From Parageobacillus sp. KH3-4 (GTDB taxonomy: Bacteria > Bacillota > Bacilli > Bacillales > Anoxybacillaceae): 64,000 nt of DNA. Below are positions 40,521 through 51,433 of this stretch, one piece after another; the first letter of the stretch is position 1, and every line of letters begins with the position of its first letter. The stretch is taken from assembly GCF_022846435.1 (NCBI RefSeq), contig NZ_AP025627.1, forward strand, positions 902,001 through 966,000, read 5' to 3'. A model generated the notes under the pieces. It did no database searches and was not told the origin of the DNA. It saw only the letters and a program-made list of their open reading frames with translations. A program made the translations under genes and the position numbers.

Positions 40521-42083
40521 TTATTTGCGGTTTTTTTTCGTAAAAAGGGCGCCAATTGCCGGGATTTGCGCAAGCTCTTCTCGTTTAATCAATTGAAAAA
40601 TGATCAATAAAAGCAAATAAACGATGGTTGTCGCCGTAATGGCCACTAACGTCCGCATAGGCAGAGGGAACATAACGAAAGTATGATGAAATGATACGTA
40701 TCCAATGGCTCCTGCTGCAATGATAGATAAACACGTTTTGACATATTCGCTTACATAAACGGAATAAGATAATGCTTTTACGATCGTTGCAAAATGCAGC
40801 AATGTGACTAACACGGTATTGATCGCAATTGCCAATGCCGCTCCCATAATTCCTAAGTTTGGCTGGGTTGCCAAAGCGAAAATGCAGGCAATTTTTACGG
40901 CTGCGCCAATGAGGCTGTTTGTCATCGCCGCTTTCGCCAAATCAAGGCCTTGCAATATCGCTTGCAGCGGACCTTGAAAGTAATAGAATAAGAAAAATGG
41001 CGCCATCACTTTGACAAAAATGGTCGCTTCGCTTGTGCCGTACATCAACTGCATGAGCGGTTCCGCAAACACATATAAGACGACGACAGAGAGCCCGCCG
41101 GTGACAAGAGAAAGACGCATGGCCTGCTGAGTGCGGTGTTCCACCAATAATGTTTGTTTTTGTGCCGCTGCTTCGCTAATTGCTGGAACAAGAGACGTTG
41201 ATAATGAATACGTAATAAAAGATGGCAGCATTAATAATGGAAGCGCATATCCGGTCAGCTGGCCGTATTGTTTTGTCGCCAGCGTTGTTGCGACCCCGGC
41301 GATGGCCAAGCTGTTCGCAACGACAATCGGTTCCAAAAACCACGAAAGGGAACCAATTAACCGGCTGCCTGTCGTTGGCAAAGCAATGCGCATTAAGCTG
41401 ATAAACGTGTGCTTTCCAGCTTTGACATATTGAAAAAACTTTGCGTGCACTTTCATCGATTTTTTTAACTTAAACATGTAAAGCAAGTATAATAGTGATG
41501 CGAATTCGCCGATTACCGACGAAAGCACGGCGCCTGCGGCAGCATATTCAATGCCGTATGGCAACAGCGCTTTTGTACAAATTGCTATTAAGCTGATGCG
41601 GACGATTTGTTCTAATAACTGTGAATACGCATATGGCTTCATTTGTTGTTTTCCTTGGAAATATCCGCGCAACACGGAGGAAATTGCAATGATTGGGACG
41701 ACTGGGGCGATGGCGATCAGCGGATAATAGGTTCGCGGGTCCGTGAACAACGTTTGTGACAAAAACGGAGCGAGCAAGATCATAGCAGGGAAGAAAATAA
41801 CGCTAAGTATGCCAGTCATCGTTAAAGAAACGACAAGAATTTTTTTCACTTTTTGTCGGTCGCCGATCGCTTCGGCTTCTGCAACTAGTTTCGAAATGGC
41901 AACGGGCAGCCCCATTTGCGTGATCGTAATCGCCAACACAAGCGTAGGCATTGCCATCATGTACAGCCCAACCCCTTCCCCGCCGATGACGCGGGCGACG
42001 ACAATCCGATTGACAAATCCAAGCACCCTTGTAATCAAGCCGGCAACGATTAAAATCACCGTTCCTTGTAAAAATTTGGACAT
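40521..42083 (-). CDS. spoVB: Stage V sporulation protein B (MOP flippase)
   Basis: 520-residue polytopic protein of the MOP exporter superfamily (MurJ/MATE-like) with about 14 helices; needed for spore cortex synthesis in B. subtilis, probably as a lipid-linked precursor flippase. N-terminus SKFLQGTVILIVAGLITRVLGFVNRIVVARVIG is family-typical. The minus-strand ATG is preceded by GGGAGAGG. Confidence 0.9.
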   Translation of the reverse strand: MSKFLQGTVILIVAGLITRVLGFVNRIVVARVIGGEGVGLYMMAMPTLVLAITITQMGLPVAISKLVAEAEAIGDRQKVKKILVVSLTMTGILSVIFFPAMILLAPFLSQTLFTDPRTYYPLIAIAPVVPIIAISSVLRGYFQGKQQMKPYAYSQLLEQIVRISLIAICTKALLPYGIEYAAAGAVLSSVIGEFASLLYLLYMFKLKKSMKVHAKFFQYVKAGKHTFISLMRIALPTTGSRLIGSLSWFLEPIVVANSLAIAGVATTLATKQYGQLTGYALPLLMLPSFITYSLSTSLVPAISEAAAQKQTLLVEHRTQQAMRLSLVTGGLSVVVLYVFAEPLMQLMYGTSEATIFVKVMAPFFLFYYFQGPLQAILQGLDLAKAAMTNSLIGAAVKIACIFALATQPNLGIMGAALAIAINTVLVTLLHFATIVKALSYSVYVSEYVKTCLSIIAAGAIGYVSFHHTFVMFPLPMRTLVAITATTIVYLLLLIIFQLIKREELAQIPAIGALFTKKNRK

Positions 42084-42200
42084 CGCCTCTCCCTACCTTC
42101 TCAAATGCGATAATCTTTTATACAATTAACTATATGCAGTCCATATAAACAAGCATGACAAGGATGATGACGGATTTTATCAAGGGGAGAAGGGAAAAGA

Positions 42201-42497
42201 ATGGAAAAGGAGAAACAAAATGAATTGCGTGAACAACTAATGCCGGCGTTGCAATGCAAGTATGATGAATTTCGCTTGCTTGGCTATAACCAAGTGACAA
42301 TGGAGCAAATATGGGATTGTTTAGTGCAAAAAAAGTGGAAAAACTTCAAAGAAGAAAAAAAGCTATTTGAGCTTGTCAACGATATTTTGTCGCTGCAAAT
42401 CGGCGAATACATGTCGTTTGTCACGATGCAGTCATATAAAGAACAGCGTTCTTCAGAAAATGATGATTTAGAAACGTTATTAAAGGAATTATTATAG
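42201..42497 (+). CDS. comN: Post-transcriptional regulator ComN (YrzD family)
   Basis: 98-residue soluble helical protein. In B. subtilis ComN is a post-transcriptional regulator acting on the comE mRNA. Characteristic central segment GYNQVTMEQIWDCLVQKKWK. Divergent from spoVB and upstream of secDF, matching its usual place. Confidence 0.82.
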   Translation: MEKEKQNELREQLMPALQCKYDEFRLLGYNQVTMEQIWDCLVQKKWKNFKEEKKLFELVNDILSLQIGEYMSFVTMQSYKEQRSSENDDLETLLKELL

Positions 42498-42509
42498 TGA
42501 TGTAGAAAA

Positions 42510-42538
42510 TTGACAGTTTCCGTTTGCTGCTTCATAAT
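42510..42538 (+). promoter_or_regulatory. SigmaA-type promoter of secDF
   Basis: TTGACA (42510-42515), 17-base spacer, CATAAT (42533-42538). About 140 bases of untranslated leader precede secDF. Confidence 0.75.
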
Positions 42539-42680
42539 GGGAATGAGTATGGAGAAAGGTCTGATGCCGGCAATCACCGTTCATTGCTATCAGCCTTGCT
42601 TTTTTTTACGAAAACAACGTTTGTCTGGCGGAATGTGAAAGGAAGAGCGGCAAGAAGAGTTGAAGGAGGATTTTTTTATT

Positions 42681-44933
42681 ATGGTAAAACGCAGTCGCAT
42701 TGTCGCGTTTTTCCTGTTGCTCTTGCTGTTGGCAGGGGTAATGGGGCCGACGGTTCAAGGAATCGTACATAATATTAAATTGGGCCTTGATTTACAAGGC
42801 GGCTTTGAAGTGCTTTATGAAGTGAAACCGGCGAAAAAAGGAGACAAAATCGATGACGACACGTTAAAAAGCACAGTGAGCGCGTTAAACCGACGGATCA
42901 ACGTGCTTGGCGTCAGCGAACCGAACATTCAAATAGAAGGAAAAAATCGGATTCGCGTGCAGCTTGCTGGTGTAAAAGACCAAAACCAAGCTCGCGAAAT
43001 TTTGTCGACACAAGCGAAATTAACGTTTCGTGACGTGAATGATCACGTGTTAATGGATGGCAGCGACCTTGTGCAAGGCGGAGCAAAGCTGACATTTGAC
43101 GAAAACGGAAAGCCGAGTGTCGCGATTAAATTAAAAGACGCGGATAAATTTAAACAAGTGACGGAAAAAGTATATAAAATGGGGCCGCCAAATAATTTAT
43201 TGGTCATTTGGCTTGATTTTAAAGAAGGAGTAGATTCTTACAAGAAAGAAGCGGGAAAAGCAGATCCAAAATTTATTTCCGCGGCAGCGGTCAACCAAGT
43301 ATTTAACCAAACGGATGTCTCGATCGTGGGTAACTTCACCGTGAAGGAAGCGCAACAATTGGCCGACCTGCTGAATGCCGGCGCGCTTCCAGTGGAATTA
43401 AAAGAGATTTACTCGACATCAGTCGGGGCGCAGTTTGGCCAAAACGCCCTGCAAAAAACCGTTTTTGCCGGCATTGTCGGAGTTGCGGCGATTTTCCTCT
43501 TTATGATTTTGTTTTATCGTTTGCCAGGGGTTATCGCTGTCATTACATTAACCGTTTATATTTACCTTACTTTGCTTATTTTTGATTGGATGAACGGCGT
43601 GTTGACATTGCCGGGAATCGCTGCCCTTATTTTAGGCGTCGGGATGGCGGTTGATGCTAACATTATTACGTATGAGCGGATTAAAGAGGAAATTAAGCTT
43701 GGCAAATCGATTATGTCGGCGTTCCGTTCTGGAAACAGAGGGTCGTTTGCGACCATTTTTGATGCGAACATTACGACGATTATTGCAGGTGTCGTTCTCT
43801 TTATTTACGGGACAAGCTCGGTAAAAGGGTTCGCAACAACGCTGATCATCAGTATTTTGGTGAGCTTTATCACCGCGGTGTACGGAACGCGCCTGCTGCT
43901 TGGCTTGCTTGTCAACAGCCGCATTTTAAATAACAAACCGGGCTATTTCGGCGTGAAGAAATCGGAAATCTTAAATATTGCCGAAACAACGGAAGACACG
44001 GAAGTGCCGACCAAATTTGACCGTTTAGACTTCGTAAAACATAGCAAAAAGTTTTTCATTTTTTCCGGTTTGCTGACGGTGGTTGGCATTATCGCTTTAT
44101 TGACGATGAAGCTTAATCTCGGCATCGACTTTGCGAGCGGTACGCGCGTAGAAGTGATGAGCGACAAGCCTATCAATGTTCAGCAGCTAAAAGACGAGTT
44201 TCAAAAGCTTGGCTTAAAGCCGGAAGATATCGTGTTATCAGGTGATCATAATAATGTCGGTGTCGCTCGGTTTATCGGCGTGTTAAGCAAAAAAGAAATC
44301 GCCGAGCTAAAAACGCATTTTAAACAGCATTACGGTTCAGAGCCGAATGTCAGCACCGTATCTCCGGTTGTTGGAAAAGAATTGGCGCGCAATGCATTTA
44401 TTGCCGTGCTCATTTCGTCCATCGGGATTATTATTTATGTGACGATTCGTTTTGAAATATATATGGCGCTTGCTGCGGTCGTAGCGTTGCTTCACGATGC
44501 GTTTTTCATCATTACGTTTTTCAGCCTCACTCGTTTGGAAGTCGACTTAACGTTTATTGCTGCGGTGTTAACGATTATTGGTTATTCGATTAACGATACG
44601 ATCGTTACGTTCGACCGCGTCCGCGATTTAATGAAAAAACGCAAAGTGAAAACGGTCGATGATTTGAAACATATCGTCAACAGAGCGTTGCAACAAACGC
44701 TTACCCGCTCCATTAATACGGTGTTGACGGTGATCTTTACCGTTGTTGCTCTGTTGATTTTCGGCAGCGAAGCGATTTTCAACTTTAATATCGCCCTTTT
44801 CGTTGGCTTGGTCTGCGGTGTTTACTCTTCTTTATTCATCGCCGCGCAATTATGGGTTGTTTGGAAAGGAAACCAACTGAAAAAAGGAAAAGCAAAAAAA
44901 CGCCCGGAAAAAGAACTAGAACCGCAAGTGTAA
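42681..44933 (+). CDS. secDF: Fused protein-export membrane protein SecDF
   Basis: 750-residue fusion of SecD and SecF, an RND-fold proton-driven accessory of the Sec translocase. SecD half: helix 1, IKLGLDLQGGFEVLYEV motif, large outside domain, then helices with GIAALILGVGMAVDANIITYERIKEE. SecF half begins near residue 445 with LNLGIDFASGTRVEV and TIIGYSINDTIVTFDRVRD. ATG 42681 follows AAGGAGG. Confidence 0.95.
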   Translation: MVKRSRIVAFFLLLLLLAGVMGPTVQGIVHNIKLGLDLQGGFEVLYEVKPAKKGDKIDDDTLKSTVSALNRRINVLGVSEPNIQIEGKNRIRVQLAGVKDQNQAREILSTQAKLTFRDVNDHVLMDGSDLVQGGAKLTFDENGKPSVAIKLKDADKFKQVTEKVYKMGPPNNLLVIWLDFKEGVDSYKKEAGKADPKFISAAAVNQVFNQTDVSIVGNFTVKEAQQLADLLNAGALPVELKEIYSTSVGAQFGQNALQKTVFAGIVGVAAIFLFMILFYRLPGVIAVITLTVYIYLTLLIFDWMNGVLTLPGIAALILGVGMAVDANIITYERIKEEIKLGKSIMSAFRSGNRGSFATIFDANITTIIAGVVLFIYGTSSVKGFATTLIISILVSFITAVYGTRLLLGLLVNSRILNNKPGYFGVKKSEILNIAETTEDTEVPTKFDRLDFVKHSKKFFIFSGLLTVVGIIALLTMKLNLGIDFASGTRVEVMSDKPINVQQLKDEFQKLGLKPEDIVLSGDHNNVGVARFIGVLSKKEIAELKTHFKQHYGSEPNVSTVSPVVGKELARNAFIAVLISSIGIIIYVTIRFEIYMALAAVVALLHDAFFIITFFSLTRLEVDLTFIAAVLTIIGYSINDTIVTFDRVRDLMKKRKVKTVDDLKHIVNRALQQTLTRSINTVLTVIFTVVALLIFGSEAIFNFNIALFVGLVCGVYSSLFIAAQLWVVWKGNQLKKGKAKKRPEKELEPQV

Positions 44934-44958
44934 TGAAAGAAAGAGCTGCCAACCGAGA

Positions 44959-44988
44959 ATGCTCCATGGAAACATGGAGCATTTTTGT
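44959..44988 (+). terminator. Terminator after secDF
   Basis: AATGCTCCATG / CATGGAGCATT, eleven-base perfect stem with loop GAAA, followed by TTTG. Confidence 0.88.
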
Positions 44989-45063
44989 TTCTAAACACAA
45001 ATAAACTTCATTGTCCACCCTTTTTTTCATTTTGGTATAATAGGAAGAGTTGAGGTGGGATAC

Positions 45064-47421
45064 ATGTTAATCGCGAAAACACGTTGGGATGTGAAGCGCC
45101 CCGATGAAAGTATTGTAAAGCATTTAGTGGAACAATTGCGGATCGATCCGCTTATTGCAACGCTTCTTGTCCATCGCGGAGTTCGTACGGCAGAAGAAGC
45201 AAATGCGTTTTTATATCCGCTGAAACAGCCGTTTCATGATCCGTTTTTGCTAGATGGAATGGAGCGGGCGATCGAGCGGATTCAACAGGCGATACAGGAT
45301 GGGGAGCGTATTTTAGTATATGGTGATTATGATGCAGACGGTGTAAGCAGCACGACGGTAATGGTCAGCGCTTTGAAGGAAGCTGGCGCTATTGTTGATT
45401 TTTATATCCCCAACCGCTTTACCGAAGGATACGGTCCGAATGAAAAAGCGTTTCGTTGGGCAAAGGAGCAAGGGTTTTCTTTGATTATTACGGTCGATAA
45501 CGGCATTGCCGCGGTGAAGGAAATAGCGCTTGCCAATGAGCTTGGAATGGATGTCATTATTACAGACCATCATGAAACGGGGCCGGCGTTGCCGGAAGCG
45601 TATGAAATTATTCATCCGAAAAAGCCTGGAAGTACATATCCGTTTCGGGAATTAGCCGGGGTAGGAGTGGCGTTTAAAGTTGCGCATGCACTGCTCGGGG
45701 ATGTGCCGCGCCATTTATTGGATGTCGTCGCACTTGGAACAATCGCCGATCTCGTTCCCCTTACTGGCGAAAATCGAATATTGGTGGCGCAAGGGCTTGA
45801 GCAGTTGCGAAATGTAAAACGTATTGGATTGCGTACGTTGTGTAAACAATGTGGAATAGACGCAGAAAAAATCGACGAGCAGACGGTGGGGTTTGTCATT
45901 GCGCCGCGGATGAACGCGGTCGGGCGATTGGGGGAAGCCGATCCTGCCGTAAGATTGCTAATGACGGAGGACGAAGAGGAAGCAAAAAGGCTTGCGAAAG
46001 AAATGGATGATTTAAATAGGGAGCGGCAGCAGCTTGTCGCGGAAATAGCGGAAGAAGCGGCGCAAATGATACGGGAACAATTTCCGCCATCCGAGAATAA
46101 AGTGCTTGTGGTGGCAAAAGAAGGATGGAACCCTGGAGTCATCGGCATTGTCGCATCCCGGCTGGTCGAACAGTTTTACCGCCCGACGATCGTGTTAAGC
46201 GTTGATGCAGAAAAAGGCATCGCGAAAGGCTCGGCGCGAAGCATTCACGGGTTTGACATATTTTCTAGCTTATCGGCATGCCGCGATATTTTGCCGCATT
46301 TTGGCGGCCATCCGATGGCGGCGGGAATGACGCTGTCTCTTGAGGACGTTGACGAATTGCGCCAGCGTCTTAACGCGCTCGCCGACGATATGTTGACAGA
46401 AGATGATTTTACGCCAATTACGTCGATTGACGCGGTTTGTTCCGTATCTGATTTAACGATGGAGGTAGCCGAACAGCTTGAAAAATTTGCTCCGTTTGGC
46501 GTCGGTAATGCAAAGCCTCTTTTTTTAATGGAAAATGTGTCAGTGGAAACGATACGCCGCGTCGGCGCTGATCAATCGCATTTAAAGGCCGTTTTTGCGC
46601 AAAATGGCGCTGCGATTGATAGCGTTGGTTTCGGCTTCGGGTATTTGCGCGATGAAATCGCTCCAGATGCGAAAGTATCGGTTGTTGGCGAGTTAGTTAT
46701 TAATGAGTGGAATCATCTTCGCAAGCCGCAGTTGATGATTTATGATATGGCGGTGCATGAATGCCAGCTGTTTGATATTCGCGGTATGCGCGATGTAAGA
46801 CCGCTGATTGCGGCGCTTCCGCCAGATAAGCGGATGCTCATTATGTTTCGCGAAGATACGGCGGATGCGTTAGGGATCGAAACATATAAAGAAGAAATTT
46901 GTTACGCCGCTTCAGTGGAAGAAGCATCGCAGCTTTGTTTAGATGGCCGCTACGTTGTCCTGCTGGATATGCCTCCGTCTTTGGAAATCATAAAAATGTT
47001 GTTACGTTCTAGTTTACCTGCGCGCATTTATGCGTTATTCTATCAAAGGGAGACTCATTTTTTCCGCACGTTGCCGACGCGTGAACATTTTAAATGGTTT
47101 TACGCGTTTTTGCGGAAACAGGGCATGTTTAATTTGGCGAAGTACGGCGGAGAGTTGGCGCGTGCGCGTGGATGGACGGAAGAAACCATCTGGTTTATGG
47201 CGAAAGTGTTTCTTGAACTGGAATTTATTACGCAACGGGATGGCATCGTGTCGCTTGTTCCTCAGCCAGCTAAACGAGATTTAAGCGAATCACCGACTTA
47301 TCGCTTGAAACAAGCTCAGTATGAGCTGGAAAGTCTTTTTTTGTATTCAACATATGAACAATTAAAGCGTTGTCTTTTTGAAATGAAAGGTTCGCAAACA
47401 TATGAGGAGGCAAATGCATAA
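45064..47421 (+). CDS. recJ: Single-stranded DNA exonuclease RecJ
   Basis: 5'-3' exonuclease for recombination and mismatch repair. 785 residues. DHH motifs are visible: [14 protein letters not shown] near 80, VDNGIAA near 145, [12 protein letters not shown] near 165; DHHA1 motif [11 protein letters not shown] near 420. The C-terminal extension of about 220 residues is the Bacillus-type RecJ tail. ATG 45064 follows GAGGTGGG; it overlaps apt by one base. Confidence 0.95.
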   Translation: MLIAKTRWDVKRPDESIVKHLVEQLRIDPLIATLLVHRGVRTAEEANAFLYPLKQPFHDPFLLDGMERAIERIQQAIQDGERILVYGDYDADGVSSTTVMVSALKEAGAIVDFYIPNRFTEGYGPNEKAFRWAKEQGFSLIITVDNGIAAVKEIALANELGMDVIITDHHETGPALPEAYEIIHPKKPGSTYPFRELAGVGVAFKVAHALLGDVPRHLLDVVALGTIADLVPLTGENRILVAQGLEQLRNVKRIGLRTLCKQCGIDAEKIDEQTVGFVIAPRMNAVGRLGEADPAVRLLMTEDEEEAKRLAKEMDDLNRERQQLVAEIAEEAAQMIREQFPPSENKVLVVAKEGWNPGVIGIVASRLVEQFYRPTIVLSVDAEKGIAKGSARSIHGFDIFSSLSACRDILPHFGGHPMAAGMTLSLEDVDELRQRLNALADDMLTEDDFTPITSIDAVCSVSDLTMEVAEQLEKFAPFGVGNAKPLFLMENVSVETIRRVGADQSHLKAVFAQNGAAIDSVGFGFGYLRDEIAPDAKVSVVGELVINEWNHLRKPQLMIYDMAVHECQLFDIRGMRDVRPLIAALPPDKRMLIMFREDTADALGIETYKEEICYAASVEEASQLCLDGRYVVLLDMPPSLEIIKMLLRSSLPARIYALFYQRETHFFRTLPTREHFKWFYAFLRKQGMFNLAKYGGELARARGWTEETIWFMAKVFLELEFITQRDGIVSLVPQPAKRDLSESPTYRLKQAQYELESLFLYSTYEQLKRCLFEMKGSQTYEEANA

Positions 47422-47933
47422 TGGATTTGAAACAATATGTGACAATTGTTCCTGACTTCCCTAAACCGGGGATTATGTTTAAAGATATTACCACATTGAT
47501 GGATAAAGGCGAAGTGTATAAATATGCAACAGACCAAATTGTTCAATACGCGCGCGAAAAGAAAATCGATATTGTTGTCGGTCCGGAAGCGCGAGGCTTT
47601 ATTATTGGCTGCCCTGTTGCGTATGCGCTTGGGGTTGGGTTTGCCCCGGTGCGCAAGGAAGGAAAGCTTCCGCGTGAAGTCGTTCGTGTCGAATACGGGC
47701 TTGAATATGGGAAAGACGTATTGACGATGCATAAAGATGCGATTAAGCCAGGACAACGGGTATTAATTACAGACGATTTATTGGCGACAGGCGGAACAAT
47801 TCGCGCGACGATTCAGCTTGTCGAACAGCTTGGCGGCGTCGTCGCCGGCATTGCCTTTTTGATCGAGCTTACTGAGCTGGGAGGGCGCAAAAAATTAGAA
47901 GGTTACGATATTTTAACGCTTATGCAATTCTAA
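47421..47933 (+). CDS. apt: Adenine phosphoribosyltransferase
   Basis: Purine salvage enzyme making AMP from adenine and PRPP. 170 residues; PRPP loop [14 protein letters not shown] near 118 and [10 protein letters not shown] near 53. Preceded by AGGAGG inside recJ. Confidence 0.97.
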   Translation: MDLKQYVTIVPDFPKPGIMFKDITTLMDKGEVYKYATDQIVQYAREKKIDIVVGPEARGFIIGCPVAYALGVGFAPVRKEGKLPREVVRVEYGLEYGKDVLTMHKDAIKPGQRVLITDDLLATGGTIRATIQLVEQLGGVVAGIAFLIELTELGGRKKLEGYDILTLMQF

Positions 47934-47977
47934 CCATCGACATGATGAGATTATTTCGTTACAATTAAGAAATAAAA

Positions 47978-48004
47978 AGGGCACTCCAGAGAGTGCTCTT
48001 TCTT
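47978..48004 (+). terminator. Terminator after apt
   Basis: AGGGCACTC / GAGTGCTCT with a four-base loop, then TTCTTATT. Confidence 0.8.
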
Positions 48005-48057
48005 ATTAACTTATCGGTTGTTTTGCAGTTCAACGAGGCGCGTTGCATAACTCTTTA

Positions 48058-48077
48058 CATGAAAAAAATTTTTCATG
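48058..48077. repeat. Near-perfect 20-base palindrome upstream of rel
   Basis: CATGAAAAAAATTTTTCATG, one central mismatch, 53 bases before the rel start. Could be an operator or a weak intrinsic hairpin. Confidence 0.5.
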
Positions 48078-48129
48078 ATAATAGTAATCAATATATGATT
48101 TTTATTATACGCAAAGGTGATTTGATCCT

Positions 48130-50328
48130 ATGGCCAACGAACAGGTGTTAACAGCGGAACAAGTCTTTGAGCAGGCAAGCCGTTATTTGTCGGAAAAGGA
48201 TGTCGAATTTATTAAGAAGGCGTATGAATTTGCCGACCGCGCTCATCGCGATCAATATCGCAAATCTGGGGAGCCGTATATTATTCATCCGATTCAAGTC
48301 GCCGGCATTTTAGTCGATTTAAAAATGGATCCCGCCACGATCGCGGCCGGATTTTTGCACGATGTTGTTGAAGACACGGAAGCGACGAAGGGAGATTTGG
48401 AACGGGAATTCGGCAGTGAAGTGGCGATGCTCGTTGATGGCGTGACGAAGCTAGGGAAAATTAAATATAAATCTCAAGAAGAGCAGCAAGCGGAAAACCA
48501 CCGGAAAATGTTTTTGGCAATGGCGCAAGATATTCGCGTCATTTTAATTAAATTAGCGGACCGCCTTCATAATATGCGGACGTTGAAACATTTGCCGATT
48601 GAAAAGCAGCGGAGAATCGCCAATGAGACGTTGGAGATTTTTGCGCCATTGGCGCACCGCCTTGGAATTTCAAAAATTAAATGGGAACTGGAAGACACCG
48701 CCCTTCGCTACTTAAATCCGCAGCAATATTATCGCATTGTTAACTTGATGAAGAAGAAGCGGGCCGAACGGGAACAATATTTGGAAGAAGTCATTCAAGA
48801 AGTGCGCGAACGGTTGAACGAAGTCTCTATTCCATGCGAAATTTACGGAAGACCGAAACATATTTACAGCATCTATCGCAAAATGGTCATGCAAAACAAG
48901 CAGTTTAACGAAATTTACGATTTGCTTGCCGTCCGCATTATCGTGAACAGCATTAAAGACTGTTACGCCGTGTTAGGCATTATTCATACATGTTGGAAGC
49001 CGATGCCGGGGCGTTTCAAAGATTACATCGCGATGCCGAAACCGAATATGTATCAATCGCTGCACACGACGGTAATCGGCCCGAAAGGCGAGCCGCTGGA
49101 AGTGCAAATCCGCACGTTTGAAATGCATCAAATCGCTGAATTTGGCATTGCCGCTCACTGGGCCTATAAAGAAGGAAAGACAATTAAGCCAAATTCGTTT
49201 GAAGAAAAATTATCGTGGTTCCGGGAAATTTTGGAATGGCAAAATGACGCGAGCAATGCGGAAGAATTTATGGAATCATTAAAGATGGATTTATTCTCCG
49301 ATATGGTGTTTGTGTTTACGCCAAAAGGGGATGTCATTGAATTGCCGGCCGGTTCGGTGCCGATTGATTTCGCCTATCGCATCCATTCGGAAATTGGCAA
49401 TAAAACGATCGGCGCCAAAGTCAACGGCAAAATGGTGCCACTTGATTACAAGCTGCAGACAGGCGACATTGTCGAGATTTTAACATCAAAGCATTCCTAT
49501 GGGCCAAGCCAAGACTGGCTGAAGCTGGCACAAACGTCACATGCGAAAAATAAAATTCGCCAGTTTTTCAAAAAACAACGTCGCGAAGAAAATATCGAAA
49601 AAGGAAAAGAGCTTGTCGAAAAAGAAGTTCGCAGCCTCGGATTTGATGTCAAAGAAATTTTAACAGCGGAAAACGTCAAGCGCGTTGCGGAAAAATTTAA
49701 TTTTTCGAACGAAGAAGACATGTACGCCGCTGTCGGTTTTCATGGCATTACCGCTGCGCAAATTGCTCACCGTTTAACAGAAAAATGGCGAAAGCAGCGC
49801 GATTTGGAAGAACAACAGAAGAAATTGACAGAAACGATGCCGGAAGCAAAGATGCCGATCGCGAAAAAACGCGATTGCGGCATTCGCGTTCAAGGGATGG
49901 ACAACTTGCTTATTCGTCTGTCGCGTTGCTGTAATCCGGTTCCCGGCGACGAAATTATCGGCTTCATTACGAGAGGCCGCGGAATCTCGGTTCATCGCGT
50001 TGATTGCCCCAACGTGCAGCCGGAGGAAATGGCGGACCGCTTAATTTCGGTGGAATGGGAAAGCGATGCGAAATCCAATCGCGAATATAACGTGGAGATT
50101 GAAATTACCGGATTTGATCGCCGCGGATTGCTAAACGAAGTGCTGCAGGCAGTGAATGAAACAAAAACGGATATTTCCGCTGTTTCGGGAAGATCCGATC
50201 ATCGCAATAAAATCGCGACCATTCATATGACGATTGCCATTCGCAATATTGGCCATTTGCAAAAGGTTGTCGACCGAATCAAGCAAATTTCCGATATTTA
50301 CTCAGTGCAACGAATTATGAACAATTAG
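48130..50328 (+). CDS. rel: Bifunctional (p)ppGpp synthetase/hydrolase Rel
   Basis: Stringent-response enzyme, 732 residues. HD hydrolase domain with [12 protein letters not shown] near 78; synthetase domain with [23 protein letters not shown] near 300; TGS domain ([26 protein letters not shown]) near 395; zinc-finger/RIS-type region with [10 protein letters not shown] near 600; C-terminal ACT domain. Both activities look intact. Confidence 0.96.
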   Translation: MANEQVLTAEQVFEQASRYLSEKDVEFIKKAYEFADRAHRDQYRKSGEPYIIHPIQVAGILVDLKMDPATIAAGFLHDVVEDTEATKGDLEREFGSEVAMLVDGVTKLGKIKYKSQEEQQAENHRKMFLAMAQDIRVILIKLADRLHNMRTLKHLPIEKQRRIANETLEIFAPLAHRLGISKIKWELEDTALRYLNPQQYYRIVNLMKKKRAEREQYLEEVIQEVRERLNEVSIPCEIYGRPKHIYSIYRKMVMQNKQFNEIYDLLAVRIIVNSIKDCYAVLGIIHTCWKPMPGRFKDYIAMPKPNMYQSLHTTVIGPKGEPLEVQIRTFEMHQIAEFGIAAHWAYKEGKTIKPNSFEEKLSWFREILEWQNDASNAEEFMESLKMDLFSDMVFVFTPKGDVIELPAGSVPIDFAYRIHSEIGNKTIGAKVNGKMVPLDYKLQTGDIVEILTSKHSYGPSQDWLKLAQTSHAKNKIRQFFKKQRREENIEKGKELVEKEVRSLGFDVKEILTAENVKRVAEKFNFSNEEDMYAAVGFHGITAAQIAHRLTEKWRKQRDLEEQQKKLTETMPEAKMPIAKKRDCGIRVQGMDNLLIRLSRCCNPVPGDEIIGFITRGRGISVHRVDCPNVQPEEMADRLISVEWESDAKSNREYNVEIEITGFDRRGLLNEVLQAVNETKTDISAVSGRSDHRNKIATIHMTIAIRNIGHLQKVVDRIKQISDIYSVQRIMNN

Positions 50329-50342
50329 AAAGGAAAAGTGAG

Positions 50343-50801
50343 ATGAAAGTAGTAGTGCAACGAGCAAAGCGTGCGAAAGTGACAGTGAATGGCGAAACTG
50401 TCGGTTCTATTGGCCACGGCCTCGTTCTTCTTGTCGGTGTCACTCATAGCGATACGATCGAAGACGTGGCGTTTGTCGCCGATAAAATCGCGCATTTGCG
50501 CATTTTCGAGGACGAATCTGGAAAAATGAACCTTTCCGTGCTGGATGTTGGCGGAGAAATTTTATCTGTGTCGCAATTTACTTTGTATGGAGATTGCCGA
50601 AAAGGCCGGCGCCCGAACTTTATGGAGGCGGCGAAGCCGGATCATGCTTTGCCAATTTATGAAGCGTTGAACGAAGCGCTTCGTCAAAAAGGCATTCGGG
50701 TGGAAACAGGAAAGTTTGGCGCGATGATGGAAGTGGAACTAATTAATGACGGTCCGGTTACGTTGATTGTGGAAAGCAAGGAAAAAGCGGGGAACAAATA
50801 A
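50343..50801 (+). CDS. dtd: D-aminoacyl-tRNA deacylase
   Basis: Proofreads D-amino acids from tRNA. 152 residues beginning [18 protein letters not shown]; active-site SQFTLYGD near 79 and GPVTLIVES near 137. Follows rel by 14 bases with AAAGGAAAAG ribosome site. Confidence 0.96.
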   Translation: MKVVVQRAKRAKVTVNGETVGSIGHGLVLLVGVTHSDTIEDVAFVADKIAHLRIFEDESGKMNLSVLDVGGEILSVSQFTLYGDCRKGRRPNFMEAAKPDHALPIYEALNEALRQKGIRVETGKFGAMMEVELINDGPVTLIVESKEKAGNK

Positions 50802-50820
50802 TGTTCGCCCGTTTTTTTAT
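50789..50820 (+). terminator. Terminator after dtd
   Basis: GGGGAAC (50789-50795) / GTTCGCCC (50803-50810, one bulge), then seven T; overlaps the dtd stop. Confidence 0.65.
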
Positions 50821-50911
50821 ATCTTAACACGCCATCCTTCCCAAGTAGCCTAAATTTTTTTTTATTTTTTGGCTAACTGGGAAAAATAAAAAAAGATATG
50901 GAAGAGGAAGG

Positions 50912-51097
50912 ATGAGCAAAATGCGACATAGCGCTAAAGGGGAATTTGCGCAGCGAAAAGCAAACGAATTATTTTCTATTGATTTTCATGAATTTATGCA
51001 AAAAGAGGCGGAACATACGGCGTTTGAATTGGCGTCTGAGTTTGGATTAACGTTAAGAGATGTACAAAAACTAAAAAAGCAAATCTCCCGTTCTTAA
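50912..51097 (+). CDS. Hypothetical small protein with HTH-like C-terminus
   Basis: 61 residues, charged. The C-terminal half (FELASEFGLTLRDVQKLKKQI) resembles a helix-turn-helix of sigma region 4 type. RBS GAGGAAGG precedes ATG 50912. I do not recognise the family. It lies alone between dtd and the hisS T-box. Confidence 0.6.
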   Translation: MSKMRHSAKGEFAQRKANELFSIDFHEFMQKEAEHTAFELASEFGLTLRDVQKLKKQISRS

Positions 51098-51100
51098 AAC

Positions 51101-51129
51101 TTGACAAAACCAATGTTTATCCGTAAGAT
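51101..51129 (+). promoter_or_regulatory. SigmaA-type promoter of the hisS-aspS T-box operon
   Basis: TTGACA (51101-51106), 17-base spacer, TAAGAT (51124-51129). Confidence 0.8.
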
Positions 51130-51154
51130 AAATTACAAAAATTATACATAATAA

Positions 51155-51412
51155 CAACCAATGACGGAGAAAAGTAGTTAAGAATACACATGGCCAGAGA
51201 GGAAATGCCTTAGGCTGGAAGCATTTCTCCATGATGACTTAACGAAAGACACTCCGTAGGTTTCCCTTTGAACGTACCGTTTGTGCCAGTAAAAGGGAAC
51301 GCGAAACATGCGTTATCGGTAAAAAGCGGAAGCATTTTGCTTCAATTAGGGTGGCACCACGGGAATAGCGCTCTCGTCCCTATTTTATATAGGGAAGAAG
51401 GGCGTTTTTATT
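51155..51412 (+). promoter_or_regulatory. T-box riboswitch controlling hisS-aspS
   Basis: Stem I base ACGGA (51164-51168) / TCCGT (51253-51257) and TTAAG / CTTAA enclose the specifier loop. The 3' side reads CGAAAGACAC (51243-51252), so GAC (Asp, 51248-51250) and CAC (His, 51250-51252) overlap by one base. The T-box sequence AGGGTGGCACCACGGG is at 51348-51363, and the terminator hairpin (about 51369-51406; GTCCCTAT/ATAGGGAA) is followed by TTTTTATTTT. Uncharged cognate tRNA should favour the antiterminator. Confidence 0.93.
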
Positions 51413-51433
51413 TTGGGTGTAAGGAGGTTTGTC

